This document shows positions 1-7,980 of a stretch of DNA of 39,418 bases, piece after piece; the stretch's first letter is position 1; each line of letters starts with the position of its first letter. A model generated the notes under the pieces. That model was given only the letters and a program-made list of their open reading frames with translations, was not told the origin of the DNA and did not search any database. The stretch spans positions 1-39,418 of the forward strand of contig DYBL01000085.1 in NCBI GenBank assembly GCA_019418625.1, written 5' to 3'. Source of the DNA: Clostridiales bacterium (GTDB lineage Bacteria; Bacillota; Clostridia; Oscillospirales; Oscillospiraceae). A program made the position numbers and the translations under genes.

Positions 1-173
1 CCAATGCCACCCCCGGAAACGAGAAGCCCCTGCCCGCCGGCGCCGTCATCTCCGCCGAGCCGGGCATCTACCTGCCCGGCCGGCTGGGCGTGCGCATCGA
101 GGATGTGATCGCATTGACGGAGGAGGGCTGCGTGAATCTGACCCGGGCGCCCAAGGCGCTTTTGATCCTCTGA
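1..173 (+). CDS. M24 family metallopeptidase (Xaa-Pro aminopeptidase type), C-terminal fragment
   Basis: This is the 3' end of a gene entering from the left edge; only the last 56 codons are present, ending in TGA at 171-173. The visible sequence contains EPGIYLPG followed by GVRIEDV. These are the two conserved blocks at the end of the pita-bread fold of M24 peptidases, and each carries a metal-ligand glutamate. Full-length relatives of about 350-400 residues remove N-terminal residues preceding proline, using two Mn or Co ions, in the cytoplasm. The fold is well supported; the exact member (PepP, PepQ or related) cannot be told from the tail alone. Confidence 0.8.
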   Translation, partial: NATPGNEKPLPAGAVISAEPGIYLPGRLGVRIEDVIALTEEGCVNLTRAPKALLIL

Positions 174-252
174 GGAGCGGGATGCAAAAAAATTTTTTCG
201 CATGCCAGAAAAAGGTAATCGATTCCGTGCCGGCGCAGGCCTCCGGCAGCCG

Positions 253-281
253 TTGACAAAGCGGCGGCGGGGCAGCATAAT
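253..281 (+). promoter_or_regulatory. Sigma-A-type promoter for the pyrophosphatase gene
   Basis: TTGACA at 253-258 and CATAAT at 276-281 are separated by 17 bp, close to the housekeeping consensus. The start codon lies 39 bp downstream, preceded by GAAGGAGA. Confidence 0.8.
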
Positions 282-320
282 CATCTTATTAAGAACCCTG
301 TTGAAGGAGAAACACAGAGT

Positions 321-1934
321 ATGGATACAATTTACATCACCGGCCACCGTAATCCGGACACGGACTCCATCGTGTCCTCCATGGCGTACGCGGCGCTGAA
401 AAACGCCCTGGGCGACCGCAACTACAAAGCCGCCCGGCTGGGCCAGGTCAGCGACGAGACCCAGGCGGTGCTGGACCGGTTCGGCTTCCAGGCACCCCAG
501 CTCATCAGCGACCTGCGCACCCAGGTGCGGGATCTGGATTACGACACGCCGCCCACCCTCTCCGCCGCGGCCACCATTTCCCGGGCCTGGCAGACCATGC
601 AGGCCAACAAGATCTCCGTCATCCCCGTGGCCAACGAGGACGGCACCCTGTACGGCATGCTCTCCGCCGGCGACGTGGCCAACTACGATATGACCTCCGT
701 CCGCAATCCCCGGGTGGGCGAGGTGCCTGTCTACAACCTGCTGTCCGTGCTGGAGGGCAAGATCCTCAACGAGGACATGCAGCTTCGGGAGGTGGTCTCC
801 GGTGAGATCACCGTGGCGCTGCCTGCCGGCCGGGAGAACCTGGTGTTCTCCGACCCCAACAGCATTGTCATCTGCGGCGACCAGCCGGACATGATCCGCC
901 GGGCGCTGGAGCTGAACGTCAACTGCGTCATCGTCTGCCAGGCAGAGGTGGAGCGGGAGCTTCTGGAGATGCACACGGAGACGTGCATCATCTCCACGCC
1001 CTATGATGCCTACAAGGCCGTGCGCCTGATCTGCCACGCGCTGCCCATCGAGCGCATCTGCAAGAGCAAGGATCTGGTATATTTCCACCTGGACGACTTC
1101 ATCGACGACGTGCAGGACACCGTGCTGGAAAGCCGCTTCCGTGCTTACCCCATCCTGGACGATGAGGAGCGCGTGGTGGGCACCCTGGCCCGGTTCCATC
1201 TGCTGCGTCCCCGCCGCAAGCGGGTCATCCTCATGGACCACAATGAAAAGGCCCAGTCCGTCCGGGGCCTGGAGCAGGCGGAGATCCTGGAGATCGTGGA
1301 TCACCACCGTCTGGCGGACATCGAGACCAAGAACCCCATCTACGTGCGCAACGAGCCCGTGGGCAGCACCACCACCATCGTGGCGGATATGTACCAGGAA
1401 AAGGGCCTCATGCCCACGGCCAAGATGGCGGGCCTCATGGCCGCGGCCATCGTGTCCGACACGGTCATGTTCAAGTCCCCCACCTGCACCAAGCGGGATA
1501 TCGACATCGCCAACCGCATGGCCCGCATCGCCAACGTCTCCCTGGATGAACTGGGCAAGGCGATCTTCTCCGCCACCTGCGGAGACGAAAAGACCGTGGA
1601 GGCCATGCTGAACACGGACTATAAGGAGTTCCACATCGCCGGTCACGACCTGGCCGTCAGCCAGATCACCTGCATGGCCTCCGACCGCCTGCTGGCCAGG
1701 AAAGAGGAGTTCCTGGAAGCCATGCGGCAGATCCGCCGCACCCGGGGGCTCAACACCGTGGTGCTCATGATCACCGACGTGCTGCTGGAGGGCACCCAGC
1801 TTCTGTTCGTGGGCGATGAGGAGGCCATCTGCCAGGCCTTCAACATCAAGGTCGAGGACAACACGGCCTTTTTGCCCAAGATCATGTCCCGGAAAAAGCA
1901 GGTCATTCCCATGCTCTCCGCCCTGTGGGGCTGA
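321..1934 (+). CDS. CBS/DRTGG-containing manganese-dependent inorganic pyrophosphatase (family II)
   Basis: The 537-aa protein is predicted to hydrolyse pyrophosphate to phosphate in the cytoplasm, pulling biosynthetic reactions forward. The N-terminal DHH domain opens with HRNPDTDS (H9, D13, D15), a metal site. A CBS pair then begins at about residue 65 and is split by a DRTGG domain (about 195-300). The DHH domain resumes with LMDHNE and VDHH, and a DHHA2 domain closes the protein, with the substrate-binding SRKKQ near the end. This is the layout of the regulated clostridial CBS-PPases (the Clostridium perfringens enzyme is the model), which are known to be inhibited by AMP/ADP and activated by diadenosine polyphosphates. 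The ATG at 321 has GAAGGAGA 10 bp upstream. The gene is monocistronic, between its own promoter and a strong terminator. Confidence 0.93.
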   Translation: MDTIYITGHRNPDTDSIVSSMAYAALKNALGDRNYKAARLGQVSDETQAVLDRFGFQAPQLISDLRTQVRDLDYDTPPTLSAAATISRAWQTMQANKISVIPVANEDGTLYGMLSAGDVANYDMTSVRNPRVGEVPVYNLLSVLEGKILNEDMQLREVVSGEITVALPAGRENLVFSDPNSIVICGDQPDMIRRALELNVNCVIVCQAEVERELLEMHTETCIISTPYDAYKAVRLICHALPIERICKSKDLVYFHLDDFIDDVQDTVLESRFRAYPILDDEERVVGTLARFHLLRPRRKRVILMDHNEKAQSVRGLEQAEILEIVDHHRLADIETKNPIYVRNEPVGSTTTIVADMYQEKGLMPTAKMAGLMAAAIVSDTVMFKSPTCTKRDIDIANRMARIANVSLDELGKAIFSATCGDEKTVEAMLNTDYKEFHIAGHDLAVSQITCMASDRLLARKEEFLEAMRQIRRTRGLNTVVLMITDVLLEGTQLLFVGDEEAICQAFNIKVEDNTAFLPKIMSRKKQVIPMLSALWG

Positions 1935-1951
1935 GCGGGCTCCCAGAAGAA

Positions 1952-1989
1952 AAAGATCCCGGAGACGGATTTCCGTCTCCGGGATCTTT
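1952..1989. terminator. Bidirectional intrinsic terminator
   Basis: An 18-bp perfect stem (1952-1969 with 1972-1989) has a 2-base centre and is flanked by A-rich sequence on the left and T-rich on the right. It lies between the convergent pyrophosphatase gene and the ABC transporter operon, and can serve both. Confidence 0.85.
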
Positions 1990-1996
1990 GTATTGT

Positions 1997-2083
1997 TTAC
2001 TTCAGCAGGGCCCGGCTCAAAAGCTCCAGCAGCGCCGCCAGATCCTCGGCGGACAGCTCCGGGCGGGGCGTATTTTGTTCCAT
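1997..2083 (-). CDS. Possible 28-residue small protein at the end of the ABC operon
   Basis: A 28-codon reading frame starts with ATG at 2083, 8 bp after the permease stop, and ends 7 bp before the shared terminator. Its product begins MEQNTPRPELSAEDL and continues as a leucine-rich amphipathic helix ending in ALLK. The upstream GAGGCGG is a weak ribosome binding site. No family was recognised. Its position between the last operon gene and the terminator, and the clean helical composition, argue that it could be translated. Conservation in relatives would decide. Confidence 0.4.
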   Translation of the reverse strand: MEQNTPRPELSAEDLAALLELLSRALLK

Positions 2084-2091
2084 AGGCCGCC

Positions 2092-2685
2092 TCACTGGTA
2101 CCGGTGGCCATACCACCGGATGGCAAGAGGTACGGACAGGGCCGTCAGCACCAGGGATACGGGCAAGAGCAGCCAGACTGCTGCGGGCGGGGGACCGGAG
2201 GAGGTATCTGCCACGGCGCCCAGGGCCCCGGCGGAGCCGCACACCAAAAAGATGATGAGGAACATGATGAGCCGCCCCCGCTCCACACCGAAGCGGAAGA
2301 TCAGCGGCAGGGTGAGGGCCAGGGTGGCAAGGCAGGCGAAAAAGGCCAGCACCAGCGTGACGGGATAAAAGCCCGTGTCAAGGAGCGAGGAAAATACACC
2401 CTGCAAAACAAGGGACAGGGCACAGGCCCCTGCCGCCGCGATCCAGCCCAGCACATACCGGCTGAGCACCAGATCCCGGGCCGTGTAGGGCATCATGGCC
2501 GCCAGCTGGTCCCACTTGCTGCGCTCGTCATAGGCGATGCAGGAATAGGGCAGCAGCGCCGCGTAGGTGACGGCGAACACGCCGTTGAACCCGCCGGGCA
2601 GGGCGGAGAACACCAGGATAAAGAGAAGGAAGAACCTCAGCTGCTTCCACAGCACACAGTAGTCCTTCAAAAGCAGTGCCTTCAT
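2092..2685 (-). CDS. ABC-2 type transporter permease
   Basis: This 197-aa integral membrane protein has about six hydrophobic segments. It begins MKALLLKDYCVLWKQLR and contains a cytoplasmic YDERSKWDQLAAMMPYTA block typical of the small ABC2 permeases that sit next to GntR regulators. The ATG at 2685 overlaps the TGA of the ATPase gene (ATGA), indicating translational coupling. Together with that ATPase it should form a homodimeric exporter in the cytoplasmic membrane. In related YtrA-type operons such transporters respond to cell-envelope-active compounds, but the substrate here cannot be read from the sequence. Confidence 0.88.
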   Translation of the reverse strand: MKALLLKDYCVLWKQLRFFLLFILVFSALPGGFNGVFAVTYAALLPYSCIAYDERSKWDQLAAMMPYTARDLVLSRYVLGWIAAAGACALSLVLQGVFSSLLDTGFYPVTLVLAFFACLATLALTLPLIFRFGVERGRLIMFLIIFLVCGSAGALGAVADTSSGPPPAAVWLLLPVSLVLTALSVPLAIRWYGHRYQ

Positions 2686-3536
2686 GATTTCTTCGCTCCT
2701 TTCACCATAAAGAGGATAATGTCTTCCACGGTGGGCCGCTCCAGCGTCAGCGTGGGGGGCACCAGCTCCCGCCGCACCAGGCACCGGGCGCCGCCGTAGC
2801 CCTGGTCCTCCCGGCCTACCACGGCAGATGGGTCCAGGCCGTCGGCCTGGGCGGCGGTGCCGGTGAAGAGGGCATAGTCCTCCAACAGGGTGTCCTTTTC
2901 CGCGCAGAAGAGGAGCTTTCCCTGATGCAAAAAGGCGATGTAGTCGCACAGCTTCTCCAGATCCGAGAGAATGTGGGAGGAGATGAGGACGGAGTGTGTC
3001 TCGTCCCGGGTGAATTCATTGAAGATGGCCAGCACTTCGTCCCGGATGATGGGGTCCAGGCCCGCGGTGGCCTCGTCCAGCACCAAAAGCTTCGGGTCAT
3101 GGGAGAGAGCCACGGCGATGGCCAGCTTCATGCGCATGCCCCGGGAATAGTCCTTGAAGAGCTTCTTTTCCGGCAGGTCGAACCGCTGGAGGAACTGCTG
3201 GTACTGGGCGTCGTCCCAGCGGCGGTAGGTTTTGGCCATGACCTTTTCCACCTGGCGGGCACTGAGCACCTCCGGAAAGTAGGCCTCGTCCAGCACGATG
3301 CCGATGTCCTCCTTGGTGCCCCGGAAGGCCGGGGAGCTTACGTCCGTACCCAGCACGGCGGCGGAGCCGCTGTCCGGGCGGAGGGCGCCCATCAAAAGGC
3401 GGATGGTGGTGGATTTTCCCGCGCCGTTTTCGCCCACCAGGCCGCAGATGGTGCCCTGGGGCACCGTCAGGTTCAGATCCTCTATGGCGAAGGTGCCGAA
3501 GGATTTGCGGATATGCTTGAGTTCAATGGCATTCAT
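2682..3536 (-). CDS. ABC transporter ATP-binding protein
   Basis: This 284-aa ATPase has Walker A GENGAGKST (residues 35-43), signature YSRGMRMKLA, Walker B LLVLDEATAGLD and a switch histidine in LISSHILSDL. The C-terminal ~60 residues follow the ATPase domain, as in the drug- or antibiotic-exporting CcmA/YtrB-like family. GGAGG lies about 9 bp before the ATG at 3536. The gene starts 3 bp after the GntR stop and overlaps the permease by 4 bp, so all three genes form one transcript. It is inferred to power export by the adjacent permease. Confidence 0.93.
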   Translation of the reverse strand: MNAIELKHIRKSFGTFAIEDLNLTVPQGTICGLVGENGAGKSTTIRLLMGALRPDSGSAAVLGTDVSSPAFRGTKEDIGIVLDEAYFPEVLSARQVEKVMAKTYRRWDDAQYQQFLQRFDLPEKKLFKDYSRGMRMKLAIAVALSHDPKLLVLDEATAGLDPIIRDEVLAIFNEFTRDETHSVLISSHILSDLEKLCDYIAFLHQGKLLFCAEKDTLLEDYALFTGTAAQADGLDPSAVVGREDQGYGGARCLVRRELVPPTLTLERPTVEDIILFMVKGAKKS

Positions 3537-3539
3537 GGC

Positions 3540-3914
3540 TCATTCCTCCTCAGCCAGTGTATAAAGCAGGGATGCGAGTTCCGCGGGGGTGAGGCCGCAG
3601 GGCCCCGCCAGTTCCAGCGCCGCGCGCAGATGCTGCTCCAGCTCCAGGCGCTGCTGCTCCCGGACCAGCTCCAGGTTTTTTTCCGCCACAAAGCACCCCT
3701 TGCCGGCCACGGTGTCGATAAGTCCCGCGGATTCCAGCTCGTCGTAAGCCCGCTTGGTAGTGATGACGGAGATCTTCAGATCCTTGGCCAGAGCCCGGAT
3801 GGAGGGCAGCGCGTCCCCCGGGGCAAGAGCGCCCGAGAGGATCTGGGATCTGATCTGCTCGAAGATCTGTTCGTAGATAGGTTGGTTGGTGGTGTTTCGG
3901 ATGATGAGCTCCAT
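3540..3914 (-). CDS. GntR family transcriptional regulator (YtrA subfamily)
   Basis: This is a 124-aa repressor-type protein. Its N-terminal winged helix has the GntR signature QPIYEQIFEQIRSQILSG, followed by ALAPGDALPSIRALAKDL and a helix-turn-helix ending TTKRAYDELESAGLI. The short C-terminal tail (about 50 residues) lacks a large ligand domain, which defines the YtrA class. The ATG at 3914 is preceded by AGGAGGAGCTGCC; longer in-frame starts have no ribosome binding site and run into the promoter. As first gene of the operon it very likely represses its own promoter through the palindrome just upstream. Confidence 0.9.
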   Translation of the reverse strand: MELIIRNTTNQPIYEQIFEQIRSQILSGALAPGDALPSIRALAKDLKISVITTKRAYDELESAGLIDTVAGKGCFVAEKNLELVREQQRLELEQHLRAALELAGPCGLTPAELASLLYTLAEEE

Positions 3915-3932
3915 GGCAGCTCCTCCTGTTCG

Positions 3933-3974
3933 TACTGTACATGTACAGTATATACAGTATGCACGGTTTGTCAA
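3933..3974 (-). promoter_or_regulatory. Promoter with overlapping operator for the GntR-ABC operon
   Basis: On the minus strand TTGACA (3974-3969) and TATACT (3952-3947) are 16 bp apart. A perfect 18-bp palindrome at 3933-3950 (half-site TACTGTACA) overlaps the -10 element. A further ACTGTA half-site follows at 3955-3960. A repressor bound here would block RNA polymerase, as expected for autoregulation by the YtrA-type protein. Confidence 0.82.
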
Positions 3975-4030
3975 GTACCCGCGGTGAAAAATTTTTGTGG
4001 GCATTGCAACTAGGAATGGGGGAAAAGTTA

Positions 4031-4062
4031 TGATATACTGCTGTGGATTTCAAAAAAGGAGG
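4031..4062 (+). promoter_or_regulatory. Extended -10 promoter and ribosome binding site of the LRR/VWA/MoxR/Nfu operon
   Basis: TATACT at 4034-4039 is preceded by TG at 4031-4032, an extended -10 element; no good -35 was found at the expected distance. AAAAAAGGAGG at 4052-4062 is placed 8 bp before a GTG codon at 4071, which decides the start of the first gene. The GTG at 4062 overlaps the ribosome binding site and is rejected. Confidence 0.6.
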
Positions 4063-4070
4063 TGGCTGCC

Positions 4071-5045
4071 GTGGAAACTGTCAGCGGTGCCAACAACTGG
4101 CATTTGACCGTCCGCCGCTGTGGGGACGGTATGGAGATCCTGCGGGCGGTCACCTGTGATGCCGCGGCAGCGCTGCCGGAGACGGTGCTGGGATTGCCGG
4201 TGACGGCCCTGGGCCGCCACGCCCTGGCCGCCGGCGACCGGACGGCAGCGGGGGAGGAAGTGCACATCACCTGCGGCGAGGCGCCCCGGGAGGGCTGGGA
4301 CAACCGCAGCCTGCGCAAGCTGTCCCTGCCCCGGACGCTCCGGCGGGTGGGGGACTATGCCTTTTTGAACTGCGCCGCGTTGCGGGAGCTGCGCCTTTAT
4401 GACGGCGTTGCGTTCTGGGGCGGCGGGGCGCTCATGAACTGCCGCTCGCTGGATACGTTCCACCTGACATGGGTGGGGGAGGAGCAGGGGGAGTCCCTGG
4501 CCTACTTTGCCGACGAGCTGAGCCGGGAGCTGGACGTGACCATCGTCATGCCGGACGGCGAGACGGCCCGGCTCATTTTCCCGGAGTACCGGGAGATCTA
4601 CGAGGAGAACTGCCCTGCCCACCATTTTGACTACAACATCTCCGGCGCCGGATATCCCTATCACTACTGCTTCCGCCACAAAAAGCTCCGCATCAAGGAC
4701 TTTGACGCGCTGTGGGAGGGATATCTTGCCATGGAGCATGAGGCGGATACGGCCCTGCGCCTTGCCTGGTGGCGGCTTCGCTGCCCGGCGGAGCTGGAGA
4801 TGGAGGCCCGGCAGCGCTACACGGACTATCTCCGCGCCCACGGGGCCGAGGCCGCCGGGTGGCTTTTGGAGCGGCGGGACGGAGCGGGCCTTGCCTTTTT
4901 GCTGCGGATGGTGGAGCTGACCGGGGACGCACTGTCCCAAAGCTGTGAGCTGGCCCGGCGGCAGGGGCAGACAGAGGCGGAGGCGCTGCTGCTGGAGGCC
5001 CAGCGCCTCCGCCGTCCGGCGGCGCGCAAGCGGTTTGACCTGTGA
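4071..5045 (+). CDS. Leucine-rich repeat (LRR_5/BspA-like) protein, first gene of a VWA-MoxR operon
   Basis: This 324-aa protein has no signal peptide or membrane segment, so it should be cytoplasmic. Residues ~75-130 contain LRR_5-like repeats: LRKLSLPRTLRRVGDYAFLNCAALREL, then a second shorter copy, ending NCRSLDTFHL. The C-terminal half (about 190-324) is helical and rich in Arg, Glu and Ala and was not recognised. BspA-like repeats are usually on secreted proteins, so a cytoplasmic one next to a MoxR ATPase suggests a protein-binding adaptor; this is inference. The GTG start at 4071 is chosen for its 8-bp spacing from GGAGG. The next gene begins 19 bp downstream. Confidence 0.72.
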   Translation: METVSGANNWHLTVRRCGDGMEILRAVTCDAAAALPETVLGLPVTALGRHALAAGDRTAAGEEVHITCGEAPREGWDNRSLRKLSLPRTLRRVGDYAFLNCAALRELRLYDGVAFWGGGALMNCRSLDTFHLTWVGEEQGESLAYFADELSRELDVTIVMPDGETARLIFPEYREIYEENCPAHHFDYNISGAGYPYHYCFRHKKLRIKDFDALWEGYLAMEHEADTALRLAWWRLRCPAELEMEARQRYTDYLRAHGAEAAGWLLERRDGAGLAFLLRMVELTGDALSQSCELARRQGQTEAEALLLEAQRLRRPAARKRFDL

Positions 5046-5064
5046 TGGGAAAGGGGGGAGCGCC

Positions 5065-6432
5065 ATGGAAGAGACAAAGAAAAATCTGGACGAGATCGGC
5101 ATGGAGATCCTCCAGCTCAGCCGCAGCGAGCTTTACATGGCCCTGCCCTATCTGGATACGGCCCTGTGCGCCCTCTCGCTCTCGCCCGGAAAGGACGTGA
5201 CGCTGTCCCTGGCCACGGACGGGGAAACGCTGCATTATAGCGGTGCGTATCTTGCGGAGCGGTATCTCCGGAGCCGTCAGGGCACCAACCGGGCCTACCT
5301 CCATGTGGTGCTGCACTGTATGCTGCGCCATATCTATAAAAAGCACGGCAAGGATGCCCGGCTCTGGGACCTGAGCTGCGACGCGGCGGTGGAGAGCATC
5401 CTGGACCATCTGGACTATCCCTGCCTGCGGCAGGCCGCCGCGCCGGCCAAAGAGAAGTTTTACGGCCAGTGCCGCCGGGAGATGAAGGTGCTCACCGCCG
5501 AGGGCATCTACCGCCAATTGCTGCGCCAGCGGCCGGAGGAATACGAGCTGGCCCGGCTGGAGCGGCTGTTCTTTGCAGATGACCACGGCCTCTGGGACCC
5601 GGAGGACCGGGAGGACCAGGAAAAGCGCAAACAGCAGGACGAGCAGTGGAAAAACCGGGCCCAGCGCACCCAAACCGGCATGGAGACCGTGCTGGCCGGA
5701 CAGAGCACCGGCGGCGAGGCGGTTTTGGAGCAGGTGCAGGTAGCCGCCCGGGACGATGTGGACTACCGGGCGTTTTTGCGGCGCTTTGCCGCCCCCCGGG
5801 AGGTGATGGGGGTGGACGGCGACGCCTTCGACTATATCTTCTATACCTACGGCCTCTCCCTCTACGGCAACATGCCCCTGGTGGAGCCGCCGGAGACCAG
5901 GGAGGAAAAGCGCATCGAGGACTTCGTCATCGCCGTGGATACCTCCATGTCCACCTCCGGCGAGCTGGTGCGGGCCTTCCTCGCCTGCACCTATGCCATT
6001 TTGCGCTCCACGTCCACCTTCACCCGCAAGGTGAACATCCGCATCCTCCAGTGTGATGACCAGATCCGCTCGGATACCGCCATCCACGACCTGCGGCAGC
6101 TGAAGGAGTATATGGACCACTTCCAGCTCACCGGCGGCAGCGCCACGGACTTCCGGCCGGTATTTGAGTATGTGGAGCAGCTGCGGCGGCGGGGGGAGCT
6201 GGCGGGGCTGCGGGGCATGGTGTACTTTACCGACGGCATGGGAATCTACCCCAAGAAGCGCCCCGCCTGGGAGACGGCGTTCGTGCTGCTGGAAGAGCCC
6301 CCCATGAGCGTGCAGATGCCCCCCTGGGCCATCCGGCTGGTGCTGTCGCTGCCGGACCTTGGCCGGGCCGTGGAGGCCGCGGCGGAGGAATTTCCCGATG
6401 AGATCGACTGGGACGAGCTGCCCCAGCTGTAA
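5065..6432 (+). CDS. VWA-like/putative metallopeptidase-domain protein (DUF2201 type)
   Basis: This is a 455-aa cytoplasmic protein. The N-terminal half carries a histidine cluster (H80, H84, H89, in LHVVLHCMLRHIYKK), the hallmark of the DUF2201 metallopeptidase-like domain. A charged linker (about 185-215, DPEDREDQEKRKQQDEQ) follows. The C-terminal half is a VWA-like fold with an intact first MIDAS motif DTSMS (292-296). Such proteins are encoded beside MoxR AAA+ ATPases and act with them as chaperone-like machines for remodelling or metal-loading of client enzymes. The ATG at 5065 follows GGGGGGAGCGCC, and the MoxR gene begins 12 bp after the stop. Whether the histidine site is catalytic is unknown. 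Confidence 0.85.
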   Translation: MEETKKNLDEIGMEILQLSRSELYMALPYLDTALCALSLSPGKDVTLSLATDGETLHYSGAYLAERYLRSRQGTNRAYLHVVLHCMLRHIYKKHGKDARLWDLSCDAAVESILDHLDYPCLRQAAAPAKEKFYGQCRREMKVLTAEGIYRQLLRQRPEEYELARLERLFFADDHGLWDPEDREDQEKRKQQDEQWKNRAQRTQTGMETVLAGQSTGGEAVLEQVQVAARDDVDYRAFLRRFAAPREVMGVDGDAFDYIFYTYGLSLYGNMPLVEPPETREEKRIEDFVIAVDTSMSTSGELVRAFLACTYAILRSTSTFTRKVNIRILQCDDQIRSDTAIHDLRQLKEYMDHFQLTGGSATDFRPVFEYVEQLRRRGELAGLRGMVYFTDGMGIYPKKRPAWETAFVLLEEPPMSVQMPPWAIRLVLSLPDLGRAVEAAAEEFPDEIDWDELPQL

Positions 6433-6444
6433 GGAGCGAATACC

Positions 6445-7980
6445 ATGAACATCAAACAGGCAAAGCAGGAGATCACCAATACCCTCAGGGCGTACCTGAC
6501 GAAGGACGAGCTGGGCAATTACCTCATCCCCTCCGTCCGCCAGCGGCCCGTGCTGCTCATGGGCCCGCCGGGCGTGGGCAAGACCCAGATCATGGAGCAG
6601 ATCGCGTCCGAGACCGGCGTGGGTCTGGTGTCCTATACCATCACCCACCACACCCGGCAAAGCGCCGTGGGACTGCCCTTTATTGAAAAGCGCACCTACG
6701 GCGGCCGGGAGTACTCCGTGACGGAGTACACCATGAGCGAGATCCTCTCCTCCGTCTATCAGCTCATGGAGCGCACGGGACTTCGCGAGGGCATCTTGTT
6801 CCTCGATGAGATCAACTGCGTCTCTGAGACCCTGGCCCCCATGATGCTGCAATTTCTCCAGTGCAAGACCTTCGGCAATCAAAAGCTGCCGGAGGGCTGG
6901 CTCATCGTGGCGGCGGGCAACCCGCCGGAGTACAACAAGTCCGTCCGGGACTTCGACGTGGTGACGCTGGACCGGGTGAAGCGCATCGACGTAGAGGCGG
7001 ACTTCGGCGTCTGGAAGGAGTACGCCCGGCGCCGCGGCCTCCACGGGGCGGTGGTGTCCTATCTGGACATCAAAAAGGAGAATTTCTACCGGCTGGAAAA
7101 CTCGGTGGACGGCATGCGCTTTGCCACCGCCCGGGGCTGGGAGGATCTGAGCGAGCTGCTGTACGCCTACGAAAAGCTGGGCCTTGCGGCGGACCGGGAT
7201 GTGGTGGGCCAGTATATCCAGCTGCCCCAGGTGGCCCGGGACTTTGCAGGGTACCTGGAGCTCTACCGCAAGTACCAGAAGACCTATCAGGTGGAGGCTA
7301 TTTTGAGCGGTACGGCGCCCTCCGTCACAGCGCTGGAGCTGGGGGCGGCGCCCTTTGATGAAAAGCTCTCCGTGCTGGGGCTGCTGCTCTCCCGCCTCAG
7401 CGAGGCCGCGGGCAGCACCCGCCGTCAAGACGCGCTGACGGAGCGGCTCCACGCGGCGCTGACGGAGCTGCGGGACAGGCTGCCGGAGGCGGACGCGCAG
7501 ACCATTTTGGACCAGCTTCTCTGGAAGCGGCGGGAAAAGCTCCGCATGGCCGGGGAGGCAGGGCAGCTCCAAAAGGAGGAGCGGGACCTTGCCCAGCGGG
7601 AGATCCAGATCCTGGAGACCTACCAGAGCCAGCTTGCATCCCGGGATGCCAAAGAGGCGGACGCGGTCATGGAGCTGGTGCGGGGATGGTTTTCCCAGGA
7701 GGTGGACCGCCGGGAGCAGCTGGGGGCGCAGTGCGGCGGATATTTTGACAACGCCTTCCGCTTCCTGGAGCAGGCCCTGGGCCAGAGCCAGGAGCTGGTG
7801 ATCTTCGTCACGGAGATCACCGCCGGGTATGATACCAGCTGGTTCGTGGAGAACTTCGGCTGCGACGCCTACTTCCGCCACAACAAGGAGCTTTTGTTTG
7901 ACGACCGCCGCCGTCAGATCCGCGCGGACATCGCCGCGGCCAAGGCCGCGCAGCAGGAGGAGGAACAACATCATGCATGA
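6445..7980 (+). CDS. MoxR-type AAA+ ATPase
   Basis: This is a 511-aa ATPase. Walker A is GPPGVGKT (residues 40-47) and Walker B is LFLDEIN with D121 and E122. Sensor 1 lies in IVAAGNPPEYN and an arginine finger region in LDRVKRID, placing it in the MoxR/AAA_5 group. The C-terminal ~200 residues (from about 290) are a long Glu/Arg/Leu-rich helical extension, probably coiled coil, that is not in the smallest MoxR proteins. MoxR proteins form hexameric rings that work with a VWA partner, here the gene just upstream. The 3' end overlaps the Nfu gene by 8 bp, so the two are co-translated. Confidence 0.9.
   Translation: MNIKQAKQEITNTLRAYLTKDELGNYLIPSVRQRPVLLMGPPGVGKTQIMEQIASETGVGLVSYTITHHTRQSAVGLPFIEKRTYGGREYSVTEYTMSEILSSVYQLMERTGLREGILFLDEINCVSETLAPMMLQFLQCKTFGNQKLPEGWLIVAAGNPPEYNKSVRDFDVVTLDRVKRIDVEADFGVWKEYARRRGLHGAVVSYLDIKKENFYRLENSVDGMRFATARGWEDLSELLYAYEKLGLAADRDVVGQYIQLPQVARDFAGYLELYRKYQKTYQVEAILSGTAPSVTALELGAAPFDEKLSVLGLLLSRLSEAAGSTRRQDALTERLHAALTELRDRLPEADAQTILDQLLWKRREKLRMAGEAGQLQKEERDLAQREIQILETYQSQLASRDAKEADAVMELVRGWFSQEVDRREQLGAQCGGYFDNAFRFLEQALGQSQELVIFVTEITAGYDTSWFVENFGCDAYFRHNKELLFDDRRRQIRADIAAAKAAQQEEEQHHA

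Noticed and set aside
182..203. AT palindrome (A-run followed by T-run flanked by TGC/GCA) after the M24 gene
   Set aside because: There is no GC-rich stem and no terminal T-tract on its own, so it does not qualify as an intrinsic terminator. No protein-binding motif was recognised.
2104..2799. 231-codon plus-strand frame opposite the ABC permease
   Set aside because: Gly/Gln/His-rich shadow of the permease and ATPase genes, with no ribosome binding site or domain.
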